DNA of 64,000 nt. Origin: Bacteroidota bacterium (GTDB lineage: Bacteria; Bacteroidota; Bacteroidia; Bacteroidales; FEN-979). Within the stretch, counting starts at the first letter, position 1. Every line of letters begins with the position of its first letter. Location: assembly GCA_026391835.1 (NCBI GenBank), contig JAPLDF010000065.1, positions 62,001 to 126,000 on the forward strand, given 5' to 3'. This document shows, one piece after another, positions 18,818 to 27,553 of this stretch. Below the pieces are notes generated by a model. The model had not been told where the DNA came from and searched no databases. It was given only the letters and a program-made list of their open reading frames with translations. The position numbers and the translations under genes were made by a program.

Positions 18818-20212
18818 TCAAAGGTCTTTTAAAATATCCTTGAAGTCGTTGATTATTTTCCTGGCTAGGTTATCGGCCTTGACCATCATATCGCTTTCCG
18901 CATAGATCCTGACGATCGGTTCGGTGTTGGACCGGCGCAGGTGCACCCATTCGTTGTCGAAGTGGATTTTGATTCCATCAATGGTGGAAATTTGATGTGC
19001 CTTGTACTTCTTTACAATGGTGGCAAGTATTTGCTCAATATTCATTTCGGGTGAAAATTCAATTTTGTTTTTCGAAATGTAGAAGTCGGGAAACTGGTCA
19101 CGGAGCGCCGAACATTTTTTTCCTGATTTTACCAGGTATGTCAGAAAGAGGGCGATCCCAACCAGGGCATCACGGCCGTAATGCAGTTCGGGATAGATGA
19201 TACCGCCATTTCCTTCACCGCCAATCACCGCTCCTGTTGCTTTCATCATTTCAACAACGTTCACCTCGCCGACCGCGGATGCAAAATACGCACCGCCCGC
19301 CCGTTCCGTGATGACTTTGAGCGCCTGGGTTGATGAAAGATTTGAAACGGTATTTCCTTTTTGATGCTGCAGGATATAATCAGCCACAGCAACCAGGGTA
19401 TATTCTTCGCCAAATGGCTCCCCGATCTCATTGATGATGGCCAGGCGGTCAACATCGGGATCGACAACGAATCCCAGGTCGGCCCTGTTTTTCACCACCG
19501 CATCACAGATATCGCCCAGGTGCTCGGGCAGTGGTTCGGGATTGTGGGGAAAATGGCCGGTTGGGTCACAATAAAGCCTGTCAATTTTTTCAACGTGCAG
19601 TGCCTTGAGCAATGCGGGAATTGCAATGCCTCCCGTGCTGTTTACCGCATCGATCACCACCCGCAGATGCGCCTGCCTGATGGCTTCCCGGTCGACAAGC
19701 GGCAGGGCCAGCACCTTGTCGATGTGTTTTTGTATATATGAATCATCCGTTTTATAGTTGCCCAGTTCATTGACTCCGGCATAATCAAATTCATTCTTTC
19801 CGGCAATTGCCAGCACCCTTTCACCATCGGTAGCAGAAAAAAACTCCCCCCTGTGATTCAGCAGTTTAAGTGCATTCCACTGTTTTGGATTGTGGCTAGC
19901 AGTGAGGATGATCCCCCCGGTGGCATGCTCTTCAACAACGGCAATTTCGGTGGTTGGCGTTGTGGTCAGCCCAATATCAAGAACATCAACTCCCATTCCC
20001 ATCAACGTCCCGACAACCAGGTTGTTCACCATTAGCCCTGAGATGCGGGCGTCACGGCCTACAACAACATACAGTTTCTCCCCCGGGTGTGTTTCAAGCA
20101 AAAATGCTGCATAAGCTGCAGTAAACCTTACAAGGTCGGCCGGTGTAAGACCTGCCCCCTGCTTCCCACCAATGGTTCCCCTGATGCCTGAAATCGATTT
20201 AATAAGTGCCAT
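18818..20212 (-). CDS. glmM: Phosphoglucosamine mutase
   Basis: 464 residues from the ATG at 20212; the ATG six codons upstream falls inside the -7 element at 20228-20235 and is rejected. Converts glucosamine-6-P to glucosamine-1-P for peptidoglycan and LPS. The start 'MALIKSISGIRGTIGG' is the usual Bacteroidota form. The phosphoserine is Ser106 in TASHNP; the metal loop is DPDVDRL; the sugar loop is 'GGEGNGGI'; the phosphate loop is 'RRSNTEPIVRIYAE'. The last two features separate it from the general phospho-sugar mutase at the window start. A ribbon-helix-helix-like gene follows. Confidence 0.92.
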   Translation of the reverse strand: MALIKSISGIRGTIGGKQGAGLTPADLVRFTAAYAAFLLETHPGEKLYVVVGRDARISGLMVNNLVVGTLMGMGVDVLDIGLTTTPTTEIAVVEEHATGGIILTASHNPKQWNALKLLNHRGEFFSATDGERVLAIAGKNEFDYAGVNELGNYKTDDSYIQKHIDKVLALPLVDREAIRQAHLRVVIDAVNSTGGIAIPALLKALHVEKIDRLYCDPTGHFPHNPEPLPEHLGDICDAVVKNRADLGFVVDPDVDRLAIINEIGEPFGEEYTLVAVADYILQHQKGNTVSNLSSTQALKVITERAGGAYFASAVGEVNVVEMMKATGAVIGGEGNGGIIYPELHYGRDALVGIALFLTYLVKSGKKCSALRDQFPDFYISKNKIEFSPEMNIEQILATIVKKYKAHQISTIDGIKIHFDNEWVHLRRSNTEPIVRIYAESDMMVKADNLARKIINDFKDILKDL

Positions 20213-20227
20213 ACGATTATTTTCAGG

Positions 20228-20235
20228 CAAATGTA
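20228..20235 (-). promoter_or_regulatory. Candidate -7 element of glmM
   Basis: Minus-strand TACATTTG matches TAnnTTTG; an ATTG lies about 21 bp upstream at 20257-20260. The implied leader before the 20212 ATG is about 10 nt. Confidence 0.5.
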
Positions 20236-20321
20236 TAAGATTTCCAAGTGATCGGTCAATTCTGTTTATAAAAAAAACAAAATCCTGCCTTCATCCCACT
20301 TTCTGTCATCAGTTTTTTTCG

Positions 20322-20329
20322 TAATTTTG
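20322..20329 (+). promoter_or_regulatory. Candidate -7 element of the TPR gene
   Basis: TAATTTTG, perfect TAnnTTTG, with a partial -33 (TTTC) about 19 bp upstream. It gives a leader of roughly 100 nt before 20433. Confidence 0.45.
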
Positions 20330-20432
20330 CAAAAAGCATCGCGGTAAACCTGGTAATTTTCCTGGTAATTCAACCTGGATATGGAATTCTGCGAGGAAAA
20401 TAAAAATTAAGGCCGTCTTATCAACCATCTGA

Positions 20433-21845
20433 ATGGAAGAACCTTTTGAATCATATTTTGACGGCGAAACGCTCTCTCTTGTGGGGCGGTTTGAGAAGAT
20501 GATCCAGCAGGACCAGCATTTCTTCTTTGATGTTGACGAATTCGAGGAGATCATCGAATATTATTTTTTCAAGAACGAGCAGCGGAAAGCCTTCCTGACC
20601 ATAAACCAGGCCCTGGAGCAACATCCGGGATCCACCTCCATTCTGGTTAAGCTGGCACAATTCCAGGTGAATGCGAAAAAAGATCGCGAAGCCTTGCGCA
20701 TCCTGAAGGAGATTGAACATGCCGATTCCTCCGACAGCGATCTGCATCTCGCCAAGGGAAATCTATACAGTCAGCTCGAAAAACCGGAAAAAGCAATTGA
20801 AGAGTACAAGAAGGCTGTCGAGGGCGCCGATTACCTCGACGATATCTTCTCCAGCATTGCCTTCGAATACGAAAACATGGGCAAATATGACCAGGCCATT
20901 GAATATTTGCTCAAAGCGCTTGAACTGAATCCCGAAAATGATGCAGCACTCTATGAATTTGCGTTTTGCTGTGAAGTTTCCCAGCAAACCGAACGCTGCA
21001 TCGAATTTCTGCACACCTTTCTTAACCGCCAGCCATATTCTGTCGCCGCCTGGTTTAACCTCGGCATCGCCTTCAGCAACATCGACCTGTATGAAAAGGC
21101 CATTGATGCCTACGATTATGTCCTGGCCATTGACGATACTTTTTCATCCGCCTACTTCAACAAAGCCAATTGTTATGCCAACATTGGCAATTATGACAAG
21201 GCGATTGAAACCTACGTTGAAACATTTTTTTACGAAGATGCGGAGCCTGTAACCTATTATTATATTGCAGAATGTTACGAAAAGCTCAGGAAATTCGACG
21301 AATCGATCTCCTATTACAACAAGGCTGTTGAGCTGGATCCCGAGTTTGCAGATGCCTGGCTTGGCCTTGGCGTTTCGCATGACGAACTGGGAAAACCACA
21401 GGCGGCGCTGCCGTTTATACTCAAAGCGATCAAATTAACACCTTCCATCCCCGAATACTGGTTTATCCTTGGTGATATCCAGATCAAGCTTTCAAAAATC
21501 GAGGAGGGGATCAGCTCCTACAGGAAAGTCATTGAACTTGATCCTGAAGATACGGATGTATGGCTTGACCTTTCGGTGGTGTACGCCGACCTGAAAGATT
21601 ATGAAAAAGGGTATGCTGTTCTTCAGGATGGCTTGCAATACCATGAAACCCATTCCGATTTTTATTTTGGCATGGCCTATTACCTTTTCATGATGGGAAA
21701 ACCGCAGGAAGGAAACGAAACGATGCTGAAGGCCCTTGCGATGGACAGTGACGGCCATAAACGGCTTTTCACTACTTTCCCCGACGCACAGAATCATCCG
21801 CAGATTGTTGACCTGATAGGATCATATCAAAAAAGTGACAAGTGA
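20433..21845 (+). CDS. Cytoplasmic TPR-repeat protein
   Basis: 470 residues with no signal peptide or membrane helix. It is made almost wholly of tetratricopeptide repeats from residue 50 on, with the canonical A/G-Y-A-P positions ('AFEYENMGKYDQAIEYLLKA', 'AWFNLGIAFSNIDLYEKAID'). The N-terminus is acidic ('EPFESYFDGETLSLVGRFEKM'-like, shown in part). Probably a protein-binding scaffold of unknown partner. The coding sequence ends inside a TGACAAR tandem array, whose second unit supplies the TGA stop. Upstream glmM is divergent. Confidence 0.88.
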   Translation: MEEPFESYFDGETLSLVGRFEKMIQQDQHFFFDVDEFEEIIEYYFFKNEQRKAFLTINQALEQHPGSTSILVKLAQFQVNAKKDREALRILKEIEHADSSDSDLHLAKGNLYSQLEKPEKAIEEYKKAVEGADYLDDIFSSIAFEYENMGKYDQAIEYLLKALELNPENDAALYEFAFCCEVSQQTERCIEFLHTFLNRQPYSVAAWFNLGIAFSNIDLYEKAIDAYDYVLAIDDTFSSAYFNKANCYANIGNYDKAIETYVETFFYEDAEPVTYYYIAECYEKLRKFDESISYYNKAVELDPEFADAWLGLGVSHDELGKPQAALPFILKAIKLTPSIPEYWFILGDIQIKLSKIEEGISSYRKVIELDPEDTDVWLDLSVVYADLKDYEKGYAVLQDGLQYHETHSDFYFGMAYYLFMMGKPQEGNETMLKALAMDSDGHKRLFTTFPDAQNHPQIVDLIGSYQKSDK

Positions 21846-21891
21846 CAAATGACAAGTGACAAGTGACAAGTGACAAGTGACAAATGACAAG
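21836..21891. repeat. Tandem heptad array TGACAAR, 8 copies
   Basis: Eight units of TGACAAG or TGACAAA in perfect 7-bp register. The first unit codes for the last residues of the TPR protein and the second begins with its TGA stop. The same unit recurs at 38410 and 53212. Confidence 0.95.
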
Positions 21892-21903
21892 TAAGACAGC
21901 CAT

Positions 21904-22692
21904 ATGACCCAATTCAACCTCCCATTCTTACCCGACCGCACCGCCAAACCACGACAAAACGGGATTGCGATGGTTATGGACAAAGGCTTAAGTGTGCGCG
22001 AAGCAGAAGACTTTGTTGAATCGGCAGGCCACCTGGCTGATTTTGTCAAACTTGGGTTTGGAACATCCATGGTTGGCAATAAGGTTAAAGAGAAGGTGAA
22101 GGTATACCACCAGGCCAACATCAGGGTTTATGTCGGAGGGACACTGTTCGAAGCCTTCGTCATCCGCAACCAGTATGATGAATACCTGAAGTATATTGAC
22201 CAGTTGGGGCTCGATACCATTGAAGTTTCCGATGGCTCAATGCTTATGGAACATGATGTGAAATGTGAGTATATTCACAAATTATCAAAAAACTACACGG
22301 TTCTTTCTGAAGTTGGTTCCAAGGAATCAGGAATTATCATCGCCCCCGGGCGATGGATCGAAATGATGCAAAAAGAGTTGCAGGCCGGCGCCTTAAAAGT
22401 GATCGGGGAGGCAAGGGAAAGTGGAAATGTGGGGATATACCGTGCAACCGGTAAGGCACATGTGGCCCTGATCAAAAAAATCCTGGCAAAAGTCCAGGGG
22501 GATAAACTGCTTTGGGAAGCCCCGCTGAAAGCACAGCAGGTTTGGTTCATCAAAAACTTTGGCGCCAATGTGAATCTTGGTAATATAGCCCCGGCAGAAC
22601 TTATCCCGCTTGAAACGTTACGGCTTGGATTGAGGGGTGATACTTTTTTCAGCTTCCTGCCGGCTAAATACGGGAAGTTTCAGCCAAAATAG
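21904..22692 (+). CDS. comA: Phosphosulfolactate synthase family protein
   Basis: 262 residues. The family adds sulfite to phosphoenolpyruvate to make (R)-phosphosulfolactate, first step of one coenzyme M route. It is a TIM barrel; visible family segments are 'KPRQNGIAMVMDKGLS', 'FVKLGFGTSMV', 'VYVGGTLFEAF', 'TIEVSDGSM' and 'EVGSKESG'. In Bacteroidota the product is unlikely to feed coenzyme M; a sulfolactate or sulfonolipid role is possible but not shown here, and no comB/comC neighbours are present. It starts 12 bp after the heptad array and is probably co-transcribed with aroE. Confidence 0.88.
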   Translation: MTQFNLPFLPDRTAKPRQNGIAMVMDKGLSVREAEDFVESAGHLADFVKLGFGTSMVGNKVKEKVKVYHQANIRVYVGGTLFEAFVIRNQYDEYLKYIDQLGLDTIEVSDGSMLMEHDVKCEYIHKLSKNYTVLSEVGSKESGIIIAPGRWIEMMQKELQAGALKVIGEARESGNVGIYRATGKAHVALIKKILAKVQGDKLLWEAPLKAQQVWFIKNFGANVNLGNIAPAELIPLETLRLGLRGDTFFSFLPAKYGKFQPK

Positions 22693-22694
22693 GA

Positions 22695-22718
22695 AACGGC
22701 GAAATAGCGAAATGGGGA
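22695..22718. repeat. Degenerate 8-bp repeat at the aroE start
   Basis: Three units in 8-bp register (AACGGCGA, AATAGCGA, AATGGGGA) fill the gap between the phosphosulfolactate synthase stop and aroE; the aroE ATG lies inside the third unit. A related AGCGAAAT run occurs at about 63906-63924. Confidence 0.5.
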
Positions 22719-23470
22719 AAGGCATGGTGATATTGGGGCTGATCGGATTTCCGCTCGATCACTCGTGGTCGCCTCAGTGGTTTCAGGAAAAATTCCGGTC
22801 AACAGGCAACAACCATGCTGAATACAGGCTCTTCCCATTAAAAAACGTGAGCGAATTCCCAATTCTGCTTGCAAAGTATCCCGAGCTTGCCGGACTCAAT
22901 GTAACAATCCCCCATAAAGAAAAAATTTTACCATACCTGGATGAACTGGACGCAACAGCCAGGCTTATCGGTGCTGTAAATACAATTCAAATTACCAGGA
23001 TGAACGGGATTGTCCTCACAAAAGGATTCAATACCGATGCCCCGGGTTTCAGCAGGACACTCACAGACCATGTACCTCGCGGCCCTGCCCTGGTACTTGG
23101 AACAGGAGGCGGATCGAAAGCCGTTGCCCATGTTTTACAAGAGAAGAATATCCCGCATATCTTTGTTTCACGCAATAAAACCGGCCCCGGGATCATTTCC
23201 TACGAGGATCTTACCTTCGAAGTGATCAGCAATCACCTCCTCATTATCAATACAACTCCTGTGGGTATGTTCCCCGACACGCATCTGTTTCCGCCTATCC
23301 CCTACCATATGCTTACAGGAGCTCATTGTTTGTATGATCTGATCTATAACCCGGCAGAGACAGAATTCATGAAGCGTGGAAAAACAATGAAGGCCCGGGC
23401 AGTGAACGGCATGCAAATGCTGGTCAACCAGGCGGAGTTATCGTACAACATCTTCTTTGGCAAAGACTAA
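22712..23470 (+). CDS. aroE: Shikimate dehydrogenase
   Basis: 252 residues from the ATG at 22712; an earlier start would overlap the previous gene by 56 bp and add non-family sequence. An ATG four codons on is also possible. It reduces 3-dehydroshikimate to shikimate with NADPH. Substrate-site features: 'DHSWSP' (16-21), catalytic Lys69 in 'NVTIPHKE', Asn90 in 'GAVNTI' and Asp109 in 'GFNTDA'. The NADP motif is 'LVLGTGGGSKAVA' (about 128-140). A hairpin terminator follows at 23506. Confidence 0.95.
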   Translation: MGKGMVILGLIGFPLDHSWSPQWFQEKFRSTGNNHAEYRLFPLKNVSEFPILLAKYPELAGLNVTIPHKEKILPYLDELDATARLIGAVNTIQITRMNGIVLTKGFNTDAPGFSRTLTDHVPRGPALVLGTGGGSKAVAHVLQEKNIPHIFVSRNKTGPGIISYEDLTFEVISNHLLIINTTPVGMFPDTHLFPPIPYHMLTGAHCLYDLIYNPAETEFMKRGKTMKARAVNGMQMLVNQAELSYNIFFGKD

Positions 23471-23505
23471 TTTGCTAGGTATCAATATTTAGAAGCATTC
23501 TCAAT

Positions 23506-23537
23506 AAGAGGGAATTACAAATTTAAGCCCTCTTTTG
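23506..23537 (+). terminator. Terminator after aroE
   Basis: AAGAGGG (23506-23512) pairs with CCCTCTT (23528-23534) across a 15-nt loop and is followed by T residues. It separates aroE from the electron-conduit genes. Confidence 0.6.
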
Positions 23538-23539
23538 CT

Positions 23540-23547
23540 TAATTTTG
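23540..23547 (+). promoter_or_regulatory. Candidate -7 element of the electron-conduit cluster
   Basis: TAATTTTG matches TAnnTTTG directly after the aroE terminator; no clear -33 TTTG. A GGAGGAG follows at 23550-23556. Confidence 0.45.
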
Positions 23548-23572
23548 CCGGAGGAGATCATTGTCCGTCGCA

Positions 23573-24475
23573 ATGATTCACGAGACTCTTCCAGATATCC
23601 AGGCAATGTCAAAAATCGCACACATCCTTTATATTTTCGTTCTGTCCGCGATTGTATTGTTCGTGTTCATTACAATTTCGTACATCGGGTATTCCTATTA
23701 CAGCCTGGGAATTGAAGATCGGTTCTTTCATCCCGGTCACTTAAACCTGAAGCCGAGCGGAGTCTGGGGGCACGGGTTTGGTATCATCGGATCCCTACTG
23801 ATGATCATCGGTGTTGCCTTCTACATGGCACGCAAGCGGTTCAGGGTTTTTAACCGTGTCGGCATCCTTAAACACTGGCTCGAGTTTCACATATTCCTTT
23901 GTTCACTTGGGCCCATCCTGGTGCTGTTTCATACCTCTTTCAAATTCGGGGGGCTTGTGGCAATCAGTTTCTGGAGCATGGTGGCTGTCTTTGTGAGTGG
24001 AATTATCGGCCGGTTTATCTATATTCAAATCCCCCGTACAATAGAAGGCCGCGAATTAAGTTTAAATGAAGTACGGGAATTGAAGAGCGGCATCGGCGAT
24101 AACATCCAGAAACTTGTATCCCTGGATGCTGAAAGCTACAATGTAATTGTAGAATCAACAAAGAAGAAAGTTGAACTATATCATAAAAACTTCCTGGTGC
24201 GCTATATCAGAAAATACAGCGACGACCGGAGAACACTTCTCAACGTAAAAAAGGTCCTCAGGCGAAACAAAATTACCAAACCGCAGCAAAAACAGGTACT
24301 GGACCTTGTGAAAAGTGATATCTCACTCAACAGAAGGATCGAAAGGCTTGTGATCATGCAGAACCTGTTCAAATACTGGCATGTAGCCCATTTGCCTTTT
24401 GCACTCGTGATGCTGATCATCATGATCATACACGTTACGGTAACAATCGTTTTTGGATATCGCTGGATCTTTTAA
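23573..24475 (+). CDS. Cytochrome b-like integral membrane protein
   Basis: 300 residues from ATG 23573 (a TTG at 23561, 4 nt after GGAGGAG, is the alternative start). Four helices lie in the first 160 residues and one at the C-terminus, with a basic, helical cytoplasmic stretch of about 100 residues between. Several His sit in or beside helices: 'WGHGFGIIG', 'LKHWLEFHIF', 'VLFHTSF', 'WHVAHLPF' and 'MIIHVTVTI', a pattern expected for b-haem ligands. It is not a standard cytochrome b family I can name. It begins a gene set with an FeS flavoprotein and two multihaem cytochromes, so quinone/haem electron transfer in the inner membrane is the likely role. Confidence 0.7.
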   Translation: MIHETLPDIQAMSKIAHILYIFVLSAIVLFVFITISYIGYSYYSLGIEDRFFHPGHLNLKPSGVWGHGFGIIGSLLMIIGVAFYMARKRFRVFNRVGILKHWLEFHIFLCSLGPILVLFHTSFKFGGLVAISFWSMVAVFVSGIIGRFIYIQIPRTIEGRELSLNEVRELKSGIGDNIQKLVSLDAESYNVIVESTKKKVELYHKNFLVRYIRKYSDDRRTLLNVKKVLRRNKITKPQQKQVLDLVKSDISLNRRIERLVIMQNLFKYWHVAHLPFALVMLIIMIIHVTVTIVFGYRWIF

Positions 24476-24477
24476 CC

Positions 24478-25812
24478 ATGGAATTACTGTTTGAAAAATT
24501 TGCAGCTTACTCGGTGGCGATCCTTTTCTGCCTGATCGTGGTCATCATTTACCTTCGCAAACAAAAACGGGATTCGAAGAAGGTTGAGGAGAAAATTGTC
24601 AAGGCAAAACTGGAAGGAATGTATGAGCCTGTTTCCCTTCATCCTGTGGTTGATGAGGGAAGTTGCATCAGGACCGGGGCCTGCATTGCTGCCTGTCCCG
24701 AAAAGGATATCCTTGGAATAAGGAATGGCAAAGCCACAACCATCAATGCCTCGCAATGTATCGGGCACGGTGCCTGCTTTCATGCCTGCCCCACCCAGGC
24801 TATTACACTGTGTATCGGTACTGAAAAAAGAGGGGTCGAACTCCCCCATATTGACCAGAACTTTGAGTCAAATATCCCTGGAATATTTATTGCCGGTGAA
24901 CTGGGAGGCATGGGGCTCATCAAAAACGCCGTGGAACAGGGCAGGCAGTCGGTTGAAAATATTGTAAAATCACTGAAAAAAAACCACCAGGCCACCTACG
25001 ACCTGATCATCGTAGGGGCAGGACCCGCCGGGATTTCGGGATCGCTTACAGCAAAAAAACATCAGCTCAGGTTTCTCACCCTGGACCAGGACACCCTGGG
25101 TGGAACGGTTTTCACCTTTCCAAGGTCTAAAATAGTCATGACTTCAGCCATGGACCTGCCGCTGTACGGTAAAGTAAAGCTCTATGAAACGAGCAAGTCG
25201 GAATTGCTCGATTTGTGGAAGACTGTCCTGAAAAAGAACGACATCACCATCCGGGAAAATTCAAAGGTAGAAGCCATCCTATCCGAAAACGGCCATTTTA
25301 AAATTGAAACGCTGAGCGGAGAACAATTTACGGCGAAAACCGTACTTCTTTCGATCGGACGTCGCGGTACCCCAAGAAAACTGGGCATCCCCGGAGAAAC
25401 ACTTGAAAAGGTAGCCTACAAGCTTATGGAACCCGAAGCAATATCAGGAAAAGCGATCATGATTGTCGGAGGGGGTGACTCCGCGATTGAATCCGCGCTT
25501 TCGCTTGCCGATCAGAACGATGTGACAATTTCATATCGCAGCGAGGTTTTCAGCCGGTTAAAACCAAAAAACAATGAAAAAATAAATGAAGCCATCTCCT
25601 CCGGGAAAATTAAAGTGCTTTTCAACACCACCCCGGTGAAGATTGACAAGGAATTCGTTTTGCTTTCGCCAACAACGGGCAGTGAAGAGATAAAAGTCAA
25701 AAATGACCTGATCTATATTTTTGCCGGAGGCGAACTCCCAACCCAGTTCCTGAAGAAGGTAGGTTTGGAGATCACCAAAAAATTTGGTGAAGCGATTTTA
25801 AAACATAAATAA
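24478..25812 (+). CDS. Membrane-anchored FeS/FAD NAD(P)-binding oxidoreductase
   Basis: 444 residues. One N-terminal helix (about 10-26) anchors it. Then come two ferredoxin-type motifs, each lacking the second Cys: Cys63-x2-Thr66-x2-Cys69-x3-Cys73-Pro and Cys94-x2-His97-x2-Cys100-x3-Cys104-Pro. A segment 'GIFIAGELGG' (135-144), normally the C-terminal FAD motif of this fold, comes before the first Rossmann motif GAGPAG (180-185); a second dinucleotide motif GGGDSA is at 331-336. No TrxR-type CxxC pair is present. It starts 2 bp after the cytochrome b-like gene. Likely moves electrons between NAD(P)H, flavin and FeS at the membrane, feeding or draining the cytochromes downstream. Confidence 0.82.
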   Translation: MELLFEKFAAYSVAILFCLIVVIIYLRKQKRDSKKVEEKIVKAKLEGMYEPVSLHPVVDEGSCIRTGACIAACPEKDILGIRNGKATTINASQCIGHGACFHACPTQAITLCIGTEKRGVELPHIDQNFESNIPGIFIAGELGGMGLIKNAVEQGRQSVENIVKSLKKNHQATYDLIIVGAGPAGISGSLTAKKHQLRFLTLDQDTLGGTVFTFPRSKIVMTSAMDLPLYGKVKLYETSKSELLDLWKTVLKKNDITIRENSKVEAILSENGHFKIETLSGEQFTAKTVLLSIGRRGTPRKLGIPGETLEKVAYKLMEPEAISGKAIMIVGGGDSAIESALSLADQNDVTISYRSEVFSRLKPKNNEKINEAISSGKIKVLFNTTPVKIDKEFVLLSPTTGSEEIKVKNDLIYIFAGGELPTQFLKKVGLEITKKFGEAILKHK

Positions 25813-25936
25813 CAGGGAGTTGTTCTCGCAGATTTACGAGGAAAAGACAGCAGATTCGGGCAGAATTCATTAAAGATATTATGATCGGGTCCATTTAAAA
25901 ATTTGTGGGATAACCTCAACCAGTATAATCAGGCAC

Positions 25937-27553
25937 ATGAAATTAAGGGAAGGGCATATTTATTTTATTATTTTTCTCGTCCTGATGGGCAGTTATCATG
26001 GTTTTGCCCAAATCTCACCGGGGGAACTGGCAAAAGTTCATACCCAGCTTGAGGGAATGACGAATTGTACCAAATGTCATATCCTGGGGAAAAAAGTTTC
26101 CAATCAAAAATGCCTGGACTGCCATACGGAACTGAAAGCCAGGGTCGTGTTAAAAAAAGGATATCATGCATCGTCTGATATTGCGGGGAAGGAGTGTGTT
26201 ACCTGTCACAGTGATCACCACGGATTGAATTTTCAAATTATACGGTTTGTAAAGGAAAAGTTTAACCACAGTTTAACAGGGTTCAACCTGACCGGTGCGC
26301 ATGCAAAAAAACTCTGCATCGACTGTCATAAACCTGAATTCATCAAGGATCAGAAAATAAAGAAGAAAAAGTTCACCTACCTGGGGTTAAACACAACCTG
26401 TTTAACGTGCCATGCGGATTATCACCAGCAAACGCTTTCTTCCAACTGTACAGATTGTCACGTTGCCGAAGCATTCAAACCGGCAAAAAACTTCGATCAT
26501 GGCAAGGCGAAATTCCAACTGGCCGGCAAACACCAGCAGGTCGCCTGCGTGCTGTGCCACAAGACGGGGGTACAGAATGGGCAGAAATTCCAGGAATTCA
26601 AAGGAGTCAGATTCGACAATTGCTCCAGTTGCCACAAAGACGCCCATAACGGCAAATTCGGGACTAACTGCACGCAATGCCATAGTGAACAATCATTCAG
26701 CATAATCAAGGGTGCTCAGAATTTTGATCACAACAAGACGGATTTCATACTCGAAGGAAAACATCTTAAGGTTACCTGCAATGCCTGCCACAAAACAAAA
26801 CTTACCAATGCCTTAAAATTTGGCCGCTGTGTTGACTGCCACGCCGACTATCATAAAACCCAATTCGAAAAACAAGGCGTTTCTCCCGACTGTTCACAAT
26901 GTCATACCGTGAACGGATTCAACGAATTCACCTTTACCATAGAACAGCATAATGCGGGGGCTTTCAGGTTGAAGGGAGCGCACCTGGCAACACCTTGTTT
27001 TGCCTGCCATAAAAAGGAGATCACCCGGGGTGATACGAACTGGCATTTCAGGGAAATCGGAAAGCGGTGCGTTGATTGTCATACCAATATTCATCAAACC
27101 ATTATCAGTGACAAGTTTTATCCTGATGCCGGTTGCGAAAACTGCCACAATGAGAGCAAGTGGAACTCAATAGCTTTTGATCACAAAACAACCAGCTTTG
27201 AACTCGCCGGGGCGCATACAAAGAAAACCTGCCGCGATTGTCATTTCAGGAAGGGAAGCGACGGGACCGTTCGTCAGCAATTCAATGGCCTGCCCACCAG
27301 GTGCGCATATTGCCACAACGACATGCACGCAAACCAGTTTGAACAGAATGGCGAAACAGATTGCAGCAGGTGTCACGACCTTGTCTTATTCAAACCCGCT
27401 GCAAAATTTGATCACAATAAAACGCTGTTTCCACTGGATGGAAGACATAAGGATGTTGCCTGTATCAAATGTCACAAGGTAAAACAGGAGAAAGATATTG
27501 CTTTTGTTCTATACAAAATAAAAGAATTCAAATGCGAAAACTGTCATCATTAA
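25937..27553 (+). CDS. 20-haem c-type cytochrome
   Basis: 538 residues with a signal peptide (about 1-24, 'FIIFLVLMGSYHGFAQ'). I count 20 CxxCH motifs, about one per 27 residues, from Cys44 to the last residues (CENCHH). A repeated module is obvious, of the type 'FDHNKT.F.L.GKH..V.C..CHK', seen at least six times; the extra His could be the distal haem ligand. Periplasmic or cell-surface electron transfer is the expected role. No lipobox. The following cytochrome gene starts inside this one. A 124-bp gap separates it from the FeS flavoprotein gene, without a convincing promoter. Confidence 0.95.
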   Translation: MKLREGHIYFIIFLVLMGSYHGFAQISPGELAKVHTQLEGMTNCTKCHILGKKVSNQKCLDCHTELKARVVLKKGYHASSDIAGKECVTCHSDHHGLNFQIIRFVKEKFNHSLTGFNLTGAHAKKLCIDCHKPEFIKDQKIKKKKFTYLGLNTTCLTCHADYHQQTLSSNCTDCHVAEAFKPAKNFDHGKAKFQLAGKHQQVACVLCHKTGVQNGQKFQEFKGVRFDNCSSCHKDAHNGKFGTNCTQCHSEQSFSIIKGAQNFDHNKTDFILEGKHLKVTCNACHKTKLTNALKFGRCVDCHADYHKTQFEKQGVSPDCSQCHTVNGFNEFTFTIEQHNAGAFRLKGAHLATPCFACHKKEITRGDTNWHFREIGKRCVDCHTNIHQTIISDKFYPDAGCENCHNESKWNSIAFDHKTTSFELAGAHTKKTCRDCHFRKGSDGTVRQQFNGLPTRCAYCHNDMHANQFEQNGETDCSRCHDLVLFKPAAKFDHNKTLFPLDGRHKDVACIKCHKVKQEKDIAFVLYKIKEFKCENCHH

